Below, in pieces: positions 9,118-17,896 of a DNA stretch of 57,336 nucleotides. Made by a program: the position numbers and the translations under genes. How positions within the stretch are numbered: position 1 is the first letter of the stretch; every line of letters starts with the position of its first letter. The notes beneath the pieces were generated by a model that saw nothing but the letters and a program-made list of their open reading frames with translations, had not been told where the DNA came from and made no database searches. Source of the stretch: DASVCS01 sp036381495. GTDB taxonomy: Bacteria > Gemmatimonadota > Gemmatimonadetes > Longimicrobiales > RSA9. Where the stretch lies: assembly GCA_036381495.1 (NCBI GenBank), contig DASVCS010000099.1, forward strand, positions 1-57,336, written 5' to 3'.

Positions 9118-10053
9118 TCAGCCGTCGGCCCTCCCCTGCATCGGCCCGTAGCGGCCGCGCAGGTGCGCCGCCGTGCCCGCAATCGCGCCGCGCGCCTGGC
9201 CGCGCAGCCGCTGGTACCGCTCGGTCCGCTCGGGCCAGCGCGAGGGCACCAGCAGCGACCGCATCCACGAGGCGAACACGCGCGCCGTCTCCTCCGCGAC
9301 GGAGAGCGTCACGCGCGGCGTGCCGATCCCGAAGTTCTTCTGCCAGAACCGGTATCGATTGCGGGTCATGTAGAAGTAGTACGCCCTGCTCGGCACCGCG
9401 CTCTTGTCGTGGTGGACCAGCGCGTCGGGCGCCAGCACCGCCGACCAGCCGCGCCGCCGGACCCGGTGGCAGAAGTCGGTTTCCTCGTAGTACATGAAGT
9501 ACGCCTCATCGAAGCCGCCCGCCGCTTGCGCCGCCGCGCTGCGGACGAGCAGACAGCAGCCATCGAGCCAGTCGACCGGATACGGCCGCGCGCGCTGGAC
9601 CGTGCGCAGGCAAGGCGCCCGCACGGTGCGCCGGTCGATGATCCCGCCGGCGCCGAGAATACGCTCCGGCCGTTCCCGGTAAACGATGACGGGCCCGACC
9701 ACGCCCGCGCCGGGATCCGCGCACATCGCGTCGACGAGCCGGGCGAGTGCATCGGGCTCCGGAATCACGTCCTGCGTCAGCAGCAGGCCGTACTCGAGGC
9801 CGCTGCGGCGCAGGTCTTCGAGGGCGACGTTCATGCCCCCCGCGTAGCCGCGATTCTCGCCGAGCGCGATCACGCGCTCGGTACCGACCATCTCTGCGAG
9901 CCGCGCCCGACTGCCGTCGGTCGACGCGTTGTCGATCACGATGGGGTCGGGCCGCACACCGGTCGAGCGGAGCACCGCATCGAGGCACGTCGCCCCGAGT
10001 GCGCCGCTGTTCCAGTTCAGAATATAGACGCGTAAACTCGCGTTAGGTCTCAT
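9118..10053 (-). CDS. Glycosyltransferase family 2
   Basis: 311 residues with the GT-A fold marks of rhamnosyltransferase-like family 2 enzymes: N-W-N-S near residue 13-16, I-D-N-A-S-T-D at about 40-46, G-Y-A-G-G-M-N and a Q-D in place of the metal-binding DxD, followed by the Y-E-E-T-D-F-C acceptor-side motif. It should add a sugar to the lipid-linked repeat unit on the cytoplasmic face. Its ATG overlaps the stop of the upstream GT4 as ATGA, indicating translational coupling. Donor sugar is not predictable. Confidence 0.9.
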   Translation of the reverse strand: MRPNASLRVYILNWNSGALGATCLDAVLRSTGVRPDPIVIDNASTDGSRARLAEMVGTERVIALGENRGYAGGMNVALEDLRRSGLEYGLLLTQDVIPEPDALARLVDAMCADPGAGVVGPVIVYRERPERILGAGGIIDRRTVRAPCLRTVQRARPYPVDWLDGCCLLVRSAAAQAAGGFDEAYFMYYEETDFCHRVRRRGWSAVLAPDALVHHDKSAVPSRAYYFYMTRNRYRFWQKNFGIGTPRVTLSVAEETARVFASWMRSLLVPSRWPERTERYQRLRGQARGAIAGTAAHLRGRYGPMQGRADG

Positions 10054-11378
10054 TCAATGCTCGCCAGCGCCGCCTCGACAAGGCCGGCCGCAGCATCCCA
10101 GGAGAAGCGCGTCGCGACCTCGGTCCGCGCCGCGCTGCCGAGCCGTTCGCGCGTCTCGGGCTCGCGCAGCAGCCGGATCACGGCATCCGCGAAGGCCTCC
10201 GGCGCGTCGGCGACCAGCAGGTGCCGATCATCGACGAGGCCCAGCGGCGCGGCGCACATCGTGGTGGCCACGGCCGCCTTCCCCATGGCCAACGCTTCAA
10301 GCAGCCGGTTCTTGACACCCGCGCCGCTGATGAGGGGGCAGACGTACGCCGTCGCCGCCGCGAGGTACGGCCGCAGGTCGGGGACATCCGCATCGATCGC
10401 GATGCGCTCGTCGCGCGCGGCCGCCTCGCGGAGCGCCGGCGCGGGGTCGCGGCCGACCAGCCGCAGCCGGACGGCTCCGACCGCATCCGCCACGCGCGGC
10501 AGCACCCGCTCGATGAACCAGCGCGCGCCGACCGTCGAGTCGTACGTCCACAGATTGCCGGTGAAGACGAGTTCGGCGGGGCGCGGCGCGGCGGCGGCGG
10601 GGCGGAAGAATTCGGCGTCCACGCCGTTGGGGATCACGTGCAGCCGGCGCCGGCGCTCCGCCGGCCAGCGGCGCGCCGCCGCGCGCGCGTCCTCCGGCGC
10701 GACGAACGCCACCGCCCCGAGCCGCGAGAGGCGCTGCGCCTCGAGCCGCCGCCACATTGCCGCCTCGATGCGCCAGCGCAGTCGCTCGAGCGGGCGCGGC
10801 CACGGCGCGGTCCGTCGCTCGAGGACGAGCGACACCGCATCGGTCGGCACGAACAGCACGCGGCACGACCGTTCGAGCCGCTCCGCGACCCGGAGCAGCG
10901 CCGGCCCGATGACCACCACCGCGTCGTAGCGCCGGCCGGCCGCCTCGACGGCCGCGGCCAGCCGCCGTGCATCGACGCGCGCGAGCGCCGGCGGCACGCC
11001 CCCCAGCATCGAGAGCGCACGTCGGAGCCGCCCCCGCCGCACCACATCCACCCCCGGCCGCCCGACCCCCGCCGACCGGTAGTACGGCGCCCACGCCTCA
11101 TCCCACGCCTCGAACGCGCACAGCAGGTCGACCGCGTGTCCGCGGCGCCGCAACGCGCGCGCCCAGTGATACGCGAGCACCGAGGTCCCGATGACCGGCG
11201 GGTCCGCGAAGTAGTCGACGATGATCAGGAGGCGCGCGGCGGCGCCGAAGGCGCCGCCAGGGCTAGGGCTGGGGCTAGGGTCGGTCGGAGCCGGCCGCGC
11301 GGCGTGGGAACCGCCCTCCGAGTTCGGACTGCCTTCCCCAGCCCCAGCCCCAGCCCTAGCCCTAGCCCTTCCCTCCAT
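10050..11378 (-). CDS. Glycosyltransferase family 4 (GT-B)
   Basis: About 442 residues. The GT-B fold starts at L-L-I-I-V-D-Y-F, and the C-terminal nucleotide-sugar domain shows V-I-P-N-G-V-D, F-T-G-N-L and the P-L-I-S-G-A-G-V-K-N-R-L-L-E-A-L-A-M-G-K motif of family 4. The only ordinary start upstream of the fold is the ATG at 11378, preceded by GGAG and overlapping the kinase end by 17 bases. Using it adds about 50 residues of low-complexity R-A-R-A-R-A-G-A-G and P-S-P-S-P encoded by a G-rich inverted repeat. Either this extension is translated or a rare CTG start near 11228 is used. Confidence 0.85.
   Translation of the reverse strand: MEGRARARAGAGAGEGSPNSEGGSHAARPAPTDPSPSPSPGGAFGAAARLLIIVDYFADPPVIGTSVLAYHWARALRRRGHAVDLLCAFEAWDEAWAPYYRSAGVGRPGVDVVRRGRLRRALSMLGGVPPALARVDARRLAAAVEAAGRRYDAVVVIGPALLRVAERLERSCRVLFVPTDAVSLVLERRTAPWPRPLERLRWRIEAAMWRRLEAQRLSRLGAVAFVAPEDARAAARRWPAERRRRLHVIPNGVDAEFFRPAAAAPRPAELVFTGNLWTYDSTVGARWFIERVLPRVADAVGAVRLRLVGRDPAPALREAAARDERIAIDADVPDLRPYLAAATAYVCPLISGAGVKNRLLEALAMGKAAVATTMCAAPLGLVDDRHLLVADAPEAFADAVIRLLREPETRERLGSAARTEVATRFSWDAAAGLVEAALASIE
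11260..11367. repeat. Near-perfect 21-base inverted repeat of GGGCTA/GGGCTG units
   Basis: The arms are 11260-11280 and 11342-11362, matching at 20 of 21 positions after reverse complementation, with about 61 bases between. The right arm extends to 11336-11367 as tandem GGGCTA/GGGCTG units on the minus strand, starting inside the stop codon of the kinase gene. A small perfect hairpin GGCGCC-GAA-GGCGCC lies beside it at 11241-11255. The RNA could form a long hairpin or quadruplex between kinase and GT4. No T-run follows, so it is not a standard terminator. Confidence 0.75.
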
Positions 11379-13749
11379 AGTACTCCGCGTGCGAGCCCGC
11401 GCTGTACGACCCGTAGTAGCGCTCCTTGCGCTGGTCGACATCGTTGAGCACGGCGCCGAGGACCGGCGCGCGCACGGCGGTGAGTTGATCGAGCGCGTAG
11501 CGGATCGCGCCGCGGTCGGTCACGCCGGCGCGCGCGACCACGACCACGCCATCGGCGTACGTCCCCAGGACGGCGGCATCCGTCACCAGCGTGAGCGGCG
11601 GCGCATCCAGGATCACGGCCTCGTAGCGCTCGGCGAGCGTGGCGAGCAGTTCCTGCATCTGGCGCGACCCCAGCAGCTCCGCGGGGTTGGGCGGCAGTGT
11701 CCCGGTCGGGAGGAAGTCGAGCGCGCCGCTCTCGCCCAGCTCGATCCGCTGGATCGCGTCCTCGACCGACGTCCGGCCCAGCAGCACGTTCGAGAGGCCC
11801 GGCTCCCGCGCCACGCCGAAGATGTCGTTCAGGAAGCCGCGCCGCATGTCCGCGTCCACCAGCAGGCATTGGACGCTCTGCTGCGCCAGTGTGATCGCGA
11901 GGTTGGACGCGCTCGTCGACTTGCCGTCCCCCGGCGTCGGACTGGTCAGGACCATGGTCCGCGGCGCACGCTCGATACGCGAGAACGTGATGTTCGTCCG
12001 CAGGCTGCGGTACGCCTCCGACACCGGGTTGCGCGGATCGCGCCCCGCAACCAGCCGCGGCCCGAGGCCGGCCGCGCCGCTGCCCGCACTGACACCGCGC
12101 CGCGCGCCTCCGTTCCCCACCGCTTCGCGGATCCGCGGGATCGAGCCGAGCACCGGGATCTCTTCGAGCAGTGCCTGGAGATCCTCGCGCGTGTGCACCG
12201 TCGTGTCCATGTTCTCGCGCGCGAACGCCGCGCCCAGCCCGAGGACCAGGCCGAGGACGACGGCCAGCCCCAGGCTCAGCATCTTCCGTGGCTTGATCGG
12301 CTCGAGCGGCAGCACCGCCGGCTCCACCACGCGCACGCTCGAATCATCCACCGACGCGGCGATCTGCGCCTCCTGGAGCCGCGTCTGGAGCATCGTGTAG
12401 ATCTCCTGCAGGACCTCCGCCTCGCGCTTCCGCCGCAGGTAATCGATCTCGCGCGAGGGGATCAGACTCAGCTCATCCTCGAACCGCGCCAGGTTCGTGT
12501 TCAGCGATCGGACGTTGTTGGCCAGCCCCTCGAGGTACGTGACCGCGATCGACCGGAGCTGACGCTCGAGATCGTGGATCCGGCCCGTCAGCACCTGGAC
12601 CTCCGGATCCTCCGGCGTCCGCCGGTTCAGCAGCTCCGCCCGCTCGTTCTCGACTTCGTTCATCGAACGAAACAGCTCGGAGACCGCGAAGTTGCTCAGC
12701 AGGCTCGGAAACGCGATCAGCCGGCGGTACGGCGACTGCCCCAGCGTATCCCCCGCCGCGAACGCGGAATCCACCTCCGCGAGCAGTGAGGCCAGCGCAC
12801 CCCGCCGCGCATCCAGCAGGTCGCGCTCCGCCTGCATGTCGGCCAGCCGCTGCATCTGCGCCTCGGCCTCGAACTCGAACGAGACGATGTTGTTCTGCGA
12901 GCGGTACCGCCGCAGCTCTTCCTCCGCCGCCCGGAGCTGCCCGGACAACGTGTCGATCTGCTCTTCGATGAACGCGATGGTGCCCAGCGCATCGGTCCGC
13001 TTGACCGCGCGGCGCTGCCGGATGAAGAACGTCGCCATGGCGTTCGGCACGTCCCGCACCAGCTCCGGGTCCGTCCCCTGATAGGCGACGGTCACCAGGT
13101 CCGCCTCGCGGTCCGGACGACCCACCGCCAGCGCCTCGCGGAACGCCTTCAGCGCAGCGCGGAAGGTCTGGACGACCACCCGGATCTCCTCGTGCGCCGC
13201 GGCGCCGGGCGCGAGGCGTAGCACGACGCCATCCAGGCGCACGACCTCGCCGATCGCGTACGTGCCCAGCGGCGTATCGGCATCATCGCGCGTGACGGTG
13301 AAGCGGCCGTCGGCGCCGCGCCGGAACCGGTACTCCGCCTCCGGCGCGTTCCGCGAGGTCTCGATGTCGTCGAACAGTTCGCTCCTCAACACGCCGCGCG
13401 GCGCCGCGACCGAGAGCTGGAGGTCGAGCGAGTCGACGACCGCGGCGGCGAGCGGCCGGCGCCGCAGCACCTGGACCTCCGTCGCGATCTGGCTCCCGGA
13501 CGAGAGGTCCTTGAGTGCGTCGAGAACCGGCAGGTTCGAGCGCTGCTCGTCGATCCGGATCCAGGCGACGGCATCGTAGACCGGCGCAACGAACCACAGG
13601 AACGCCGCCGTGGCGGCCACCAGCAGCGCCGGCACGCCGAAGGCGAGGAGGCGGTTGCGGAGGAGGAAGTTCCAGAACGCGTGCAGGTGGGTCTCTTCCG
13701 CCGGCCGGCCGTTCCTCAGGGCCGAGGGATTCGTTGCGGGCTTCAACAC
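11362..13749 (-). CDS. Wzc-type polysaccharide co-polymerase / tyrosine autokinase
   Basis: 795 residues from a GTG start. Domain order: first membrane segment at about 34-55, a large periplasmic Wzz-like region with coiled-coil character, a second membrane segment after the P-rich L-E-P-I-K-P-R-K motif, and a C-terminal BY-kinase. The kinase has Walker A GDGKST (607-612), Walker A' VDAD (about 631-634) and Walker B VILDAPP (712-718), and ends in a tyrosine cluster (Y778, Y779, Y782, Y790, Y791) for autophosphorylation. It controls chain length and export with the Wza-like gene just upstream, and its cognate phosphatase is two genes further upstream. Confidence 0.94.
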   Translation of the reverse strand: MLKPATNPSALRNGRPAEETHLHAFWNFLLRNRLLAFGVPALLVAATAAFLWFVAPVYDAVAWIRIDEQRSNLPVLDALKDLSSGSQIATEVQVLRRRPLAAAVVDSLDLQLSVAAPRGVLRSELFDDIETSRNAPEAEYRFRRGADGRFTVTRDDADTPLGTYAIGEVVRLDGVVLRLAPGAAAHEEIRVVVQTFRAALKAFREALAVGRPDREADLVTVAYQGTDPELVRDVPNAMATFFIRQRRAVKRTDALGTIAFIEEQIDTLSGQLRAAEEELRRYRSQNNIVSFEFEAEAQMQRLADMQAERDLLDARRGALASLLAEVDSAFAAGDTLGQSPYRRLIAFPSLLSNFAVSELFRSMNEVENERAELLNRRTPEDPEVQVLTGRIHDLERQLRSIAVTYLEGLANNVRSLNTNLARFEDELSLIPSREIDYLRRKREAEVLQEIYTMLQTRLQEAQIAASVDDSSVRVVEPAVLPLEPIKPRKMLSLGLAVVLGLVLGLGAAFARENMDTTVHTREDLQALLEEIPVLGSIPRIREAVGNGGARRGVSAGSGAAGLGPRLVAGRDPRNPVSEAYRSLRTNITFSRIERAPRTMVLTSPTPGDGKSTSASNLAITLAQQSVQCLLVDADMRRGFLNDIFGVAREPGLSNVLLGRTSVEDAIQRIELGESGALDFLPTGTLPPNPAELLGSRQMQELLATLAERYEAVILDAPPLTLVTDAAVLGTYADGVVVVARAGVTDRGAIRYALDQLTAVRAPVLGAVLNDVDQRKERYYGSYSAGSHAEYYGGKG

Positions 13750-13804
13750 CTGATGTTCGCCGGAGTCTGCGCGGAAGCCGTCCGCGCCGTGCGTCGTGGC
13801 ATGG

Positions 13805-14467
13805 TCATTTGCTGAGCTCGTGGCTGAGGTAGGTCGCGGCGAGGGTCGTGATCGACGAGATGATCACCGCGACGAGCCCCTGGTTCCGACTGATCCAGCT
13901 TCGTTCCGGGACGAAGAGCTGGTCGCCCGAGCGGATCGGCAGATCGCCGATGCGGGTCTGTTCGGTGATGTCGGCCACCAGGACCTCGCCGCCGCGCCGC
14001 AGCTCGATCTCGTCCTGCTTGCCGACGGGCGTCACGCCGCCCGCAAGCGCCAGGACATCGGCGATCGCCATCGTCGGGTCGACCGGATAGAGCCCCGGCA
14101 GCCGGACGGAACCCATGATGTTGACCCGGCGCAGGAAGACCACCTGGATCGACGGGTTGCGCAGATAGCGCCGGAACGCCTCGATGATCGCCGCCTCCAG
14201 CGAATCCGGCGGCACGCCCGTGGCCTTCCAGACGCCGATCTTCGGCAGGACCACGGTGCCATCGGCGGCGATCGGGAACTCGCCCGAGAGATCCTCTTCC
14301 CGCCAGATCCGGAGCTGGACGACGTCGCCGGGGCGGAGCGCCTCGAGCTGCTGCGCCGTCGCCGTGGCGGTCGTATCCGCGACCGTCGATTGCGCGGCCA
14401 GCGGCGGCGGCACGGCGGCGGCGAGCGCGAGGAACGGCGCGAGAATGGACGTTCGGATCGAGGGCAT
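13805..14467 (-). CDS. Small Wza-like polysaccharide export protein (Poly_export + SLBB)
   Basis: 220 residues from the ATG that opens a signal peptide ending P-L-A-A before Q. Mature protein has the Poly_export domain (about 40-115: L-R-P-G-D-V-V-Q-L-R-I-W, then G-T-V-V-L-P-K-I-G) followed by one SLBB domain (N-I-M-G-S-V-R-L-P-G-L-Y-P-V-D, about 120-195) and a hydrophobic C-terminal helix. It would form the outer-membrane export channel partner of the Wzc-type kinase. It is much shorter than E. coli Wza (about 380 residues) and has no lipobox. Longer versions of this frame overlap the RCC1 gene and are shadow. Confidence 0.9.
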   Translation of the reverse strand: MPSIRTSILAPFLALAAAVPPPLAAQSTVADTTATATAQQLEALRPGDVVQLRIWREEDLSGEFPIAADGTVVLPKIGVWKATGVPPDSLEAAIIEAFRRYLRNPSIQVVFLRRVNIMGSVRLPGLYPVDPTMAIADVLALAGGVTPVGKQDEIELRRGGEVLVADITEQTRIGDLPIRSGDQLFVPERSWISRNQGLVAVIISSITTLAATYLSHELSK

Positions 14468-14475
14468 GGTCCCGC

Positions 14476-15675
14476 TCAGCGAAGTCTGGTGACGAGGATC
14501 GGGACCGGCGAGTAGTTGAACCCCGGGTTCCCCAACTGGCCCAGCTCGCCGGTCCCCCAGCAGTAGACGGCGTCGGTCGTGGCGCGCCCACAGGTGTGCG
14601 TGCCGCCCGTGCTCACCGAGCGGAACCGCAATGCACCGGCGGAGATCCTCTCGGGCCGTTCCGAGATCCGCTGCGGCGTCGCGAAGTTCAATGTGAGGCC
14701 GTTGCCGATCTGCCCGTAAATGCCGCGACCCCAACAGAATCCGACGCCGTCCGCCCCTACTCCGCAGGTGTAGTGCGGTCCCGCGGAAATCCATACGAGG
14801 CCCGCCCCGCCGTGCACCCGACCGGGCTCGAGCGTCCCCGCGTGCCGCGGCGGCTCGATGAACGTGTTGCCCAGCTCGCCCGCAGTGTTGCTCCCCCAGC
14901 AGTACGCCGCGCCATCGACCGCGATCGCGCAGGTGTGGGCGAAACCGGCGCTGATCATCACGAAATCGAGGTCGCCCGCAACGCGCGTCGGCTCCCACGC
15001 ATCTTCGGTACCGCCGGTCCCGAGCTGGCCGAGGTGGTTCAGCCCCCAGCAGTACGCGACGCCATCGACGCTGACGCCGCACGTATGGGCGGCGCCGGCG
15101 CTCAACGAAATGAAGCGCAGCCCGCCCGCGACCGCGACCGGCTGGACCGCGCCCAGCGTCGTGCCGTTGCCGAGCTGGCCACTCCCGTTGTCGCCCCAGC
15201 AGTAGGCCGTGCCATCGGCCGCGATCGCGCAGGTGTGATTCTCCCCACTGGTGATGGCCTCGAAGTGCAGCCCGCCCGTGACAATGGTCGGCAGGCCGTA
15301 CCCCACCGTGTTCCCGGTCCCGAGCTGGCCGGCCACGTTCCACCCCCAACAGTAGGCCGACCCATCCTCGGCCAGACCGCAGGTGTGGCTGCCGCCGGCA
15401 CTGATCGCGGTGAAGTGGACGCCTCCGCCGACACGCACCGGCACGGGCGAGTCCTCCGTCCCGCCCGTCCCGAGCTCGCCGTAGGCGCCGCGGCCCCAGC
15501 AGAAGGCGCCGCCGTCGGTCCCGATCCCGCAGGTGTGGTCGCCGCCTGCACTCACTGCCGAGAAGAGCAGCGGCCGGTCCGCATCCGTGATCCCGTCGGC
15601 GCACCCCGCGGCCGCCGCGAGCGCGAACGCCACGAGGAGCCCGCGGGATCCGCCTCGCGCGGGATTCCAGTTCAT
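14476..15675 (-). CDS. RCC1-repeat lipoprotein with cysteine-paired propeller blades
   Basis: 399 residues. The N-terminus is a lipoprotein signal, hydrophobic L-L-V-A-F-A-L-A-A-A-A-G then C, giving a lipid-anchored protein. The rest is seven RCC1-type repeats of about 50 residues, each carrying H-T-C-x9-C-W-G, enough for a seven-bladed beta-propeller. Cysteines at the same two places in all seven blades suggest one disulfide per blade, fitting an extracytoplasmic location. It lies between the phosphatase and the Wza-like gene with an eight-base gap downstream, so it belongs to the operon. Role is unknown; a surface scaffold or polymer-binding protein is a guess. Confidence 0.88.
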   Translation of the reverse strand: MNWNPARGGSRGLLVAFALAAAAGCADGITDADRPLLFSAVSAGGDHTCGIGTDGGAFCWGRGAYGELGTGGTEDSPVPVRVGGGVHFTAISAGGSHTCGLAEDGSAYCWGWNVAGQLGTGNTVGYGLPTIVTGGLHFEAITSGENHTCAIAADGTAYCWGDNGSGQLGNGTTLGAVQPVAVAGGLRFISLSAGAAHTCGVSVDGVAYCWGLNHLGQLGTGGTEDAWEPTRVAGDLDFVMISAGFAHTCAIAVDGAAYCWGSNTAGELGNTFIEPPRHAGTLEPGRVHGGAGLVWISAGPHYTCGVGADGVGFCWGRGIYGQIGNGLTLNFATPQRISERPERISAGALRFRSVSTGGTHTCGRATTDAVYCWGTGELGQLGNPGFNYSPVPILVTRLR

Positions 15676-16463
15676 CGGAACGCCCTCCGGATGCGGGACC
15701 AGAGGCCGCGATGCGGCCGCAGTGGGGGGACGGGCATCGGCACCTCGCCCTTGATGGCGCGCGCGGGGTTCAGTTCCGTGAGGAGGCGCGCCTGCTCCTC
15801 TCCGCCGATCTCGATGATGCGACGGCGGCACTCCCGCACCGCGACGCGGCCGCGCGCATGATAGTCGCTACACAGGTAGTCGGCCCAGCCGCGATCCAGG
15901 AGCGCCAGCGCGATGCGCCGGGCATCCGTGCCGTAGCGCCCCAGTACGGAGCCGACGTTGACCTGGAGGAACGCGCCCAGACGCCGCCACTCGCCAATGA
16001 TCCCCAGCTCGGGATCCACGCCGCCGTACCGCTCGGGGTGCGCGATGATCGGCGTCCACCCCGCCAGCTTCATGGTCGGGATGATGCGCTCGGAGCGCGG
16101 CGGCACGGTCATGTACGGGAACTCGACCAGCACGAACGGGCCACCGGCCAGACGCAGGCGTGCGTCCGAGAAGTCCGGTTCGGGCGTGTCCAGCATGACT
16201 TCCGCGCCGCGGTGGATCTCGAGGTCCGGGAAGAGCGGCGCGACCTGCGACTCGAGCGTGGCCCAGCCGAGATCGATCTCGGCGAGGCGCGCTTCCAGCG
16301 CCGCCGGCTGGCGCGTCAGCGAAGCCTGCACGTGCGGCGTGGCGACCAGCGTGCGCACACCCGATTCGTGCATCGCCGCGAGGCCGCCGTGCGCCTCCTC
16401 GACCGTCTGCGCCCCGTCGTCGACGCCCGGCACCAGATGGTTGTGGAAATCGGCGATCGCCAT
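15672..16463 (-). CDS. PHP-type protein tyrosine phosphatase (CpsB/CapC/YwqE family)
   Basis: 263 residues with metal-binding motifs of the PHP fold: D-F-H-N-H (H7, H9), A-T-P-H near 40, a glutamate region, H-P-E-R near 160 and S-D-Y-H-A near 215. This manganese-dependent family dephosphorylates the tyrosine cluster of Wzc/CpsD kinases. The kinase is encoded in the same unit, three genes downstream, so the two probably form the usual phospho-switch for chain length. Its ATG overlaps the polymerase stop as ATGA. It ends by overlapping the RCC1 gene start by four bases. Confidence 0.92.
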   Translation of the reverse strand: MAIADFHNHLVPGVDDGAQTVEEAHGGLAAMHESGVRTLVATPHVQASLTRQPAALEARLAEIDLGWATLESQVAPLFPDLEIHRGAEVMLDTPEPDFSDARLRLAGGPFVLVEFPYMTVPPRSERIIPTMKLAGWTPIIAHPERYGGVDPELGIIGEWRRLGAFLQVNVGSVLGRYGTDARRIALALLDRGWADYLCSDYHARGRVAVRECRRRIIEIGGEEQARLLTELNPARAIKGEVPMPVPPLRPHRGLWSRIRRAFR

Positions 16464-17896
16464 CAGTCGCCCGTCTCCTGTTCCGCCTCGAGCCGCGCCC
16501 AGCCGGCGGCGCTCAGCGCGCCCGCGCAGAGGAACGCAATGTACTGCGTGAACGGAGCGTAGTAGTCGAACGCGTTGTCCGTCACCGCGATGATCGACCA
16601 CGCCACGATCCCGGCGAATGCCGGGAGCGCGAACTCGCGCGCCTGCGCGTCCTGGACGCGGCCCGCCTGCAATGCGCCGGCGCACCATGCGAGCACCGCG
16701 ATCGCGAACAGGACCGAACCGATGATGCCCGTGTCCACCAGCAGGCGCAGATACTCGTTGTGCACCACGCCCGCCCAGCCCGGGAGTGTCGCGAAGATGA
16801 GCGCCGTCGAAGAGCCCAGGCCGTGTCCGATCACCGGACTCGATGCGACGGAGCTGAAGATGACGCCCCACAGGACCAACCGTCCCTGCCAGTTGATCGA
16901 TTGGATCAGCGTCATCGGGTCCGCGAGCAGCGAGAGCAGTTCCGCCGGGCCGGGAATGTAGCCGAGCGAACGTTCCAGCGCCACCGGCACGAGCGGCACC
17001 GCGAGCGCGGCCGCCACGACGCCCGCGCCGAGGACCGCGCGATAGTTGCGCGCGACCAGTGCACCGAACAATGCCACGCCGGCCAGGCCGGCCATGCCGG
17101 CCAGGAACGTGATGCGCGTGAGCGTCAGCACCAGCCAGATCCCGAACAGACCGCACAGCGCCAGGTAGCGGAGCTGCCCCCGCACGGTGTAGCGGGCGAA
17201 CGAGATCAGGATCAGCATCAGTAGGTAGAACGAGAATGGGTTCTCGTGCAAGCCCATGCTCTGGACGCGGATCCGTCCGGCCGCATCCACGTCGTAGCCG
17301 CCGGCCATGACGTAGACCGGGTCGATCAGGACGGTGAGCACGATCCCCCCGATCAGTACCCAGTCGACCAGCCGTTCGAGCTGCCCGCGCTCGCGCACCA
17401 CGCCGCGGATGGCCACGAACATGAGGAACGGGTAGGCGAGCTTGAAGAACAGCCGCAATCCGTCCACGACCGAGAGCGTGTAGACCAGCGTGGCCGCGGC
17501 GAAGACGAGGAAGACCACGTACCAGCGGCCGTGGCGGTCGAACGCGTAGTCGGCGAAGTCGCGGTGCACGAGCACGAGCGCCGAGAGGCCCGCGACGACT
17601 CCGATCAGCCGGATCCCGTTCATGTCCAGCCCGCCGAGCCCCGGGAAGAGCACGTTGAACCCGCCCGTCATGAACGAGAGGTCGTACGCACCCAGGGCCA
17701 ACAGCGCGCCGAGCACGACGAGCGGCCTGAGCAGCAGCAGCACCAGGATCACTGCACCGCCGCCCGCGCCCATCGCCAGCCATGGCCGGTTGGCCAGCAG
17801 GAAGCCGAGGATCAGGCAGCCGGCCAGCATCCCCGCCAGCAACAGCGGCCGCCGGAGCCGCTCGAACGACAGCATCGGCGCCGCCGTCAGCGCCAT
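16463..17896 (-). CDS. O-antigen polymerase/ligase-like (Wzy or WaaL type) membrane protein
   Basis: 477 residues with about eleven to twelve hydrophobic segments and a larger loop before the motif V-H-N-E-Y-L-R-L-L-V-D-T-G, the signature of the Wzy_C/O-antigen ligase family. It should polymerise lipid-linked repeat units at the periplasmic face. Given the Wzc and Wza partners, polymerase is more likely than ligase. The ATG chosen (M-A-L-T-A-A-P) is the first giving a membrane-like N-terminus; the longer frame overlaps the epimerase gene. It overlaps that gene by ten bases. Confidence 0.85.
   Translation of the reverse strand: MALTAAPMLSFERLRRPLLLAGMLAGCLILGFLLANRPWLAMGAGGGAVILVLLLLRPLVVLGALLALGAYDLSFMTGGFNVLFPGLGGLDMNGIRLIGVVAGLSALVLVHRDFADYAFDRHGRWYVVFLVFAAATLVYTLSVVDGLRLFFKLAYPFLMFVAIRGVVRERGQLERLVDWVLIGGIVLTVLIDPVYVMAGGYDVDAAGRIRVQSMGLHENPFSFYLLMLILISFARYTVRGQLRYLALCGLFGIWLVLTLTRITFLAGMAGLAGVALFGALVARNYRAVLGAGVVAAALAVPLVPVALERSLGYIPGPAELLSLLADPMTLIQSINWQGRLVLWGVIFSSVASSPVIGHGLGSSTALIFATLPGWAGVVHNEYLRLLVDTGIIGSVLFAIAVLAWCAGALQAGRVQDAQAREFALPAFAGIVAWSIIAVTDNAFDYYAPFTQYIAFLCAGALSAAGWARLEAEQETGD

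Noticed and set aside
7316..9268. Minus-strand open frame of 650 codons opposite the plus-strand Wzi-like gene
   Set aside because: No motif and no signal peptide, while the plus-strand frame has both.
14468..15604. N-terminal extension of the small Wza-like protein
   Set aside because: It is another frame of the RCC1 gene; the signal peptide sets the real start at 14467.
14476..15675. Tandem DNA repeat array as a mobile or regulatory element
   Set aside because: The DNA repetition follows the RCC1 protein repeats and is explained by coding.
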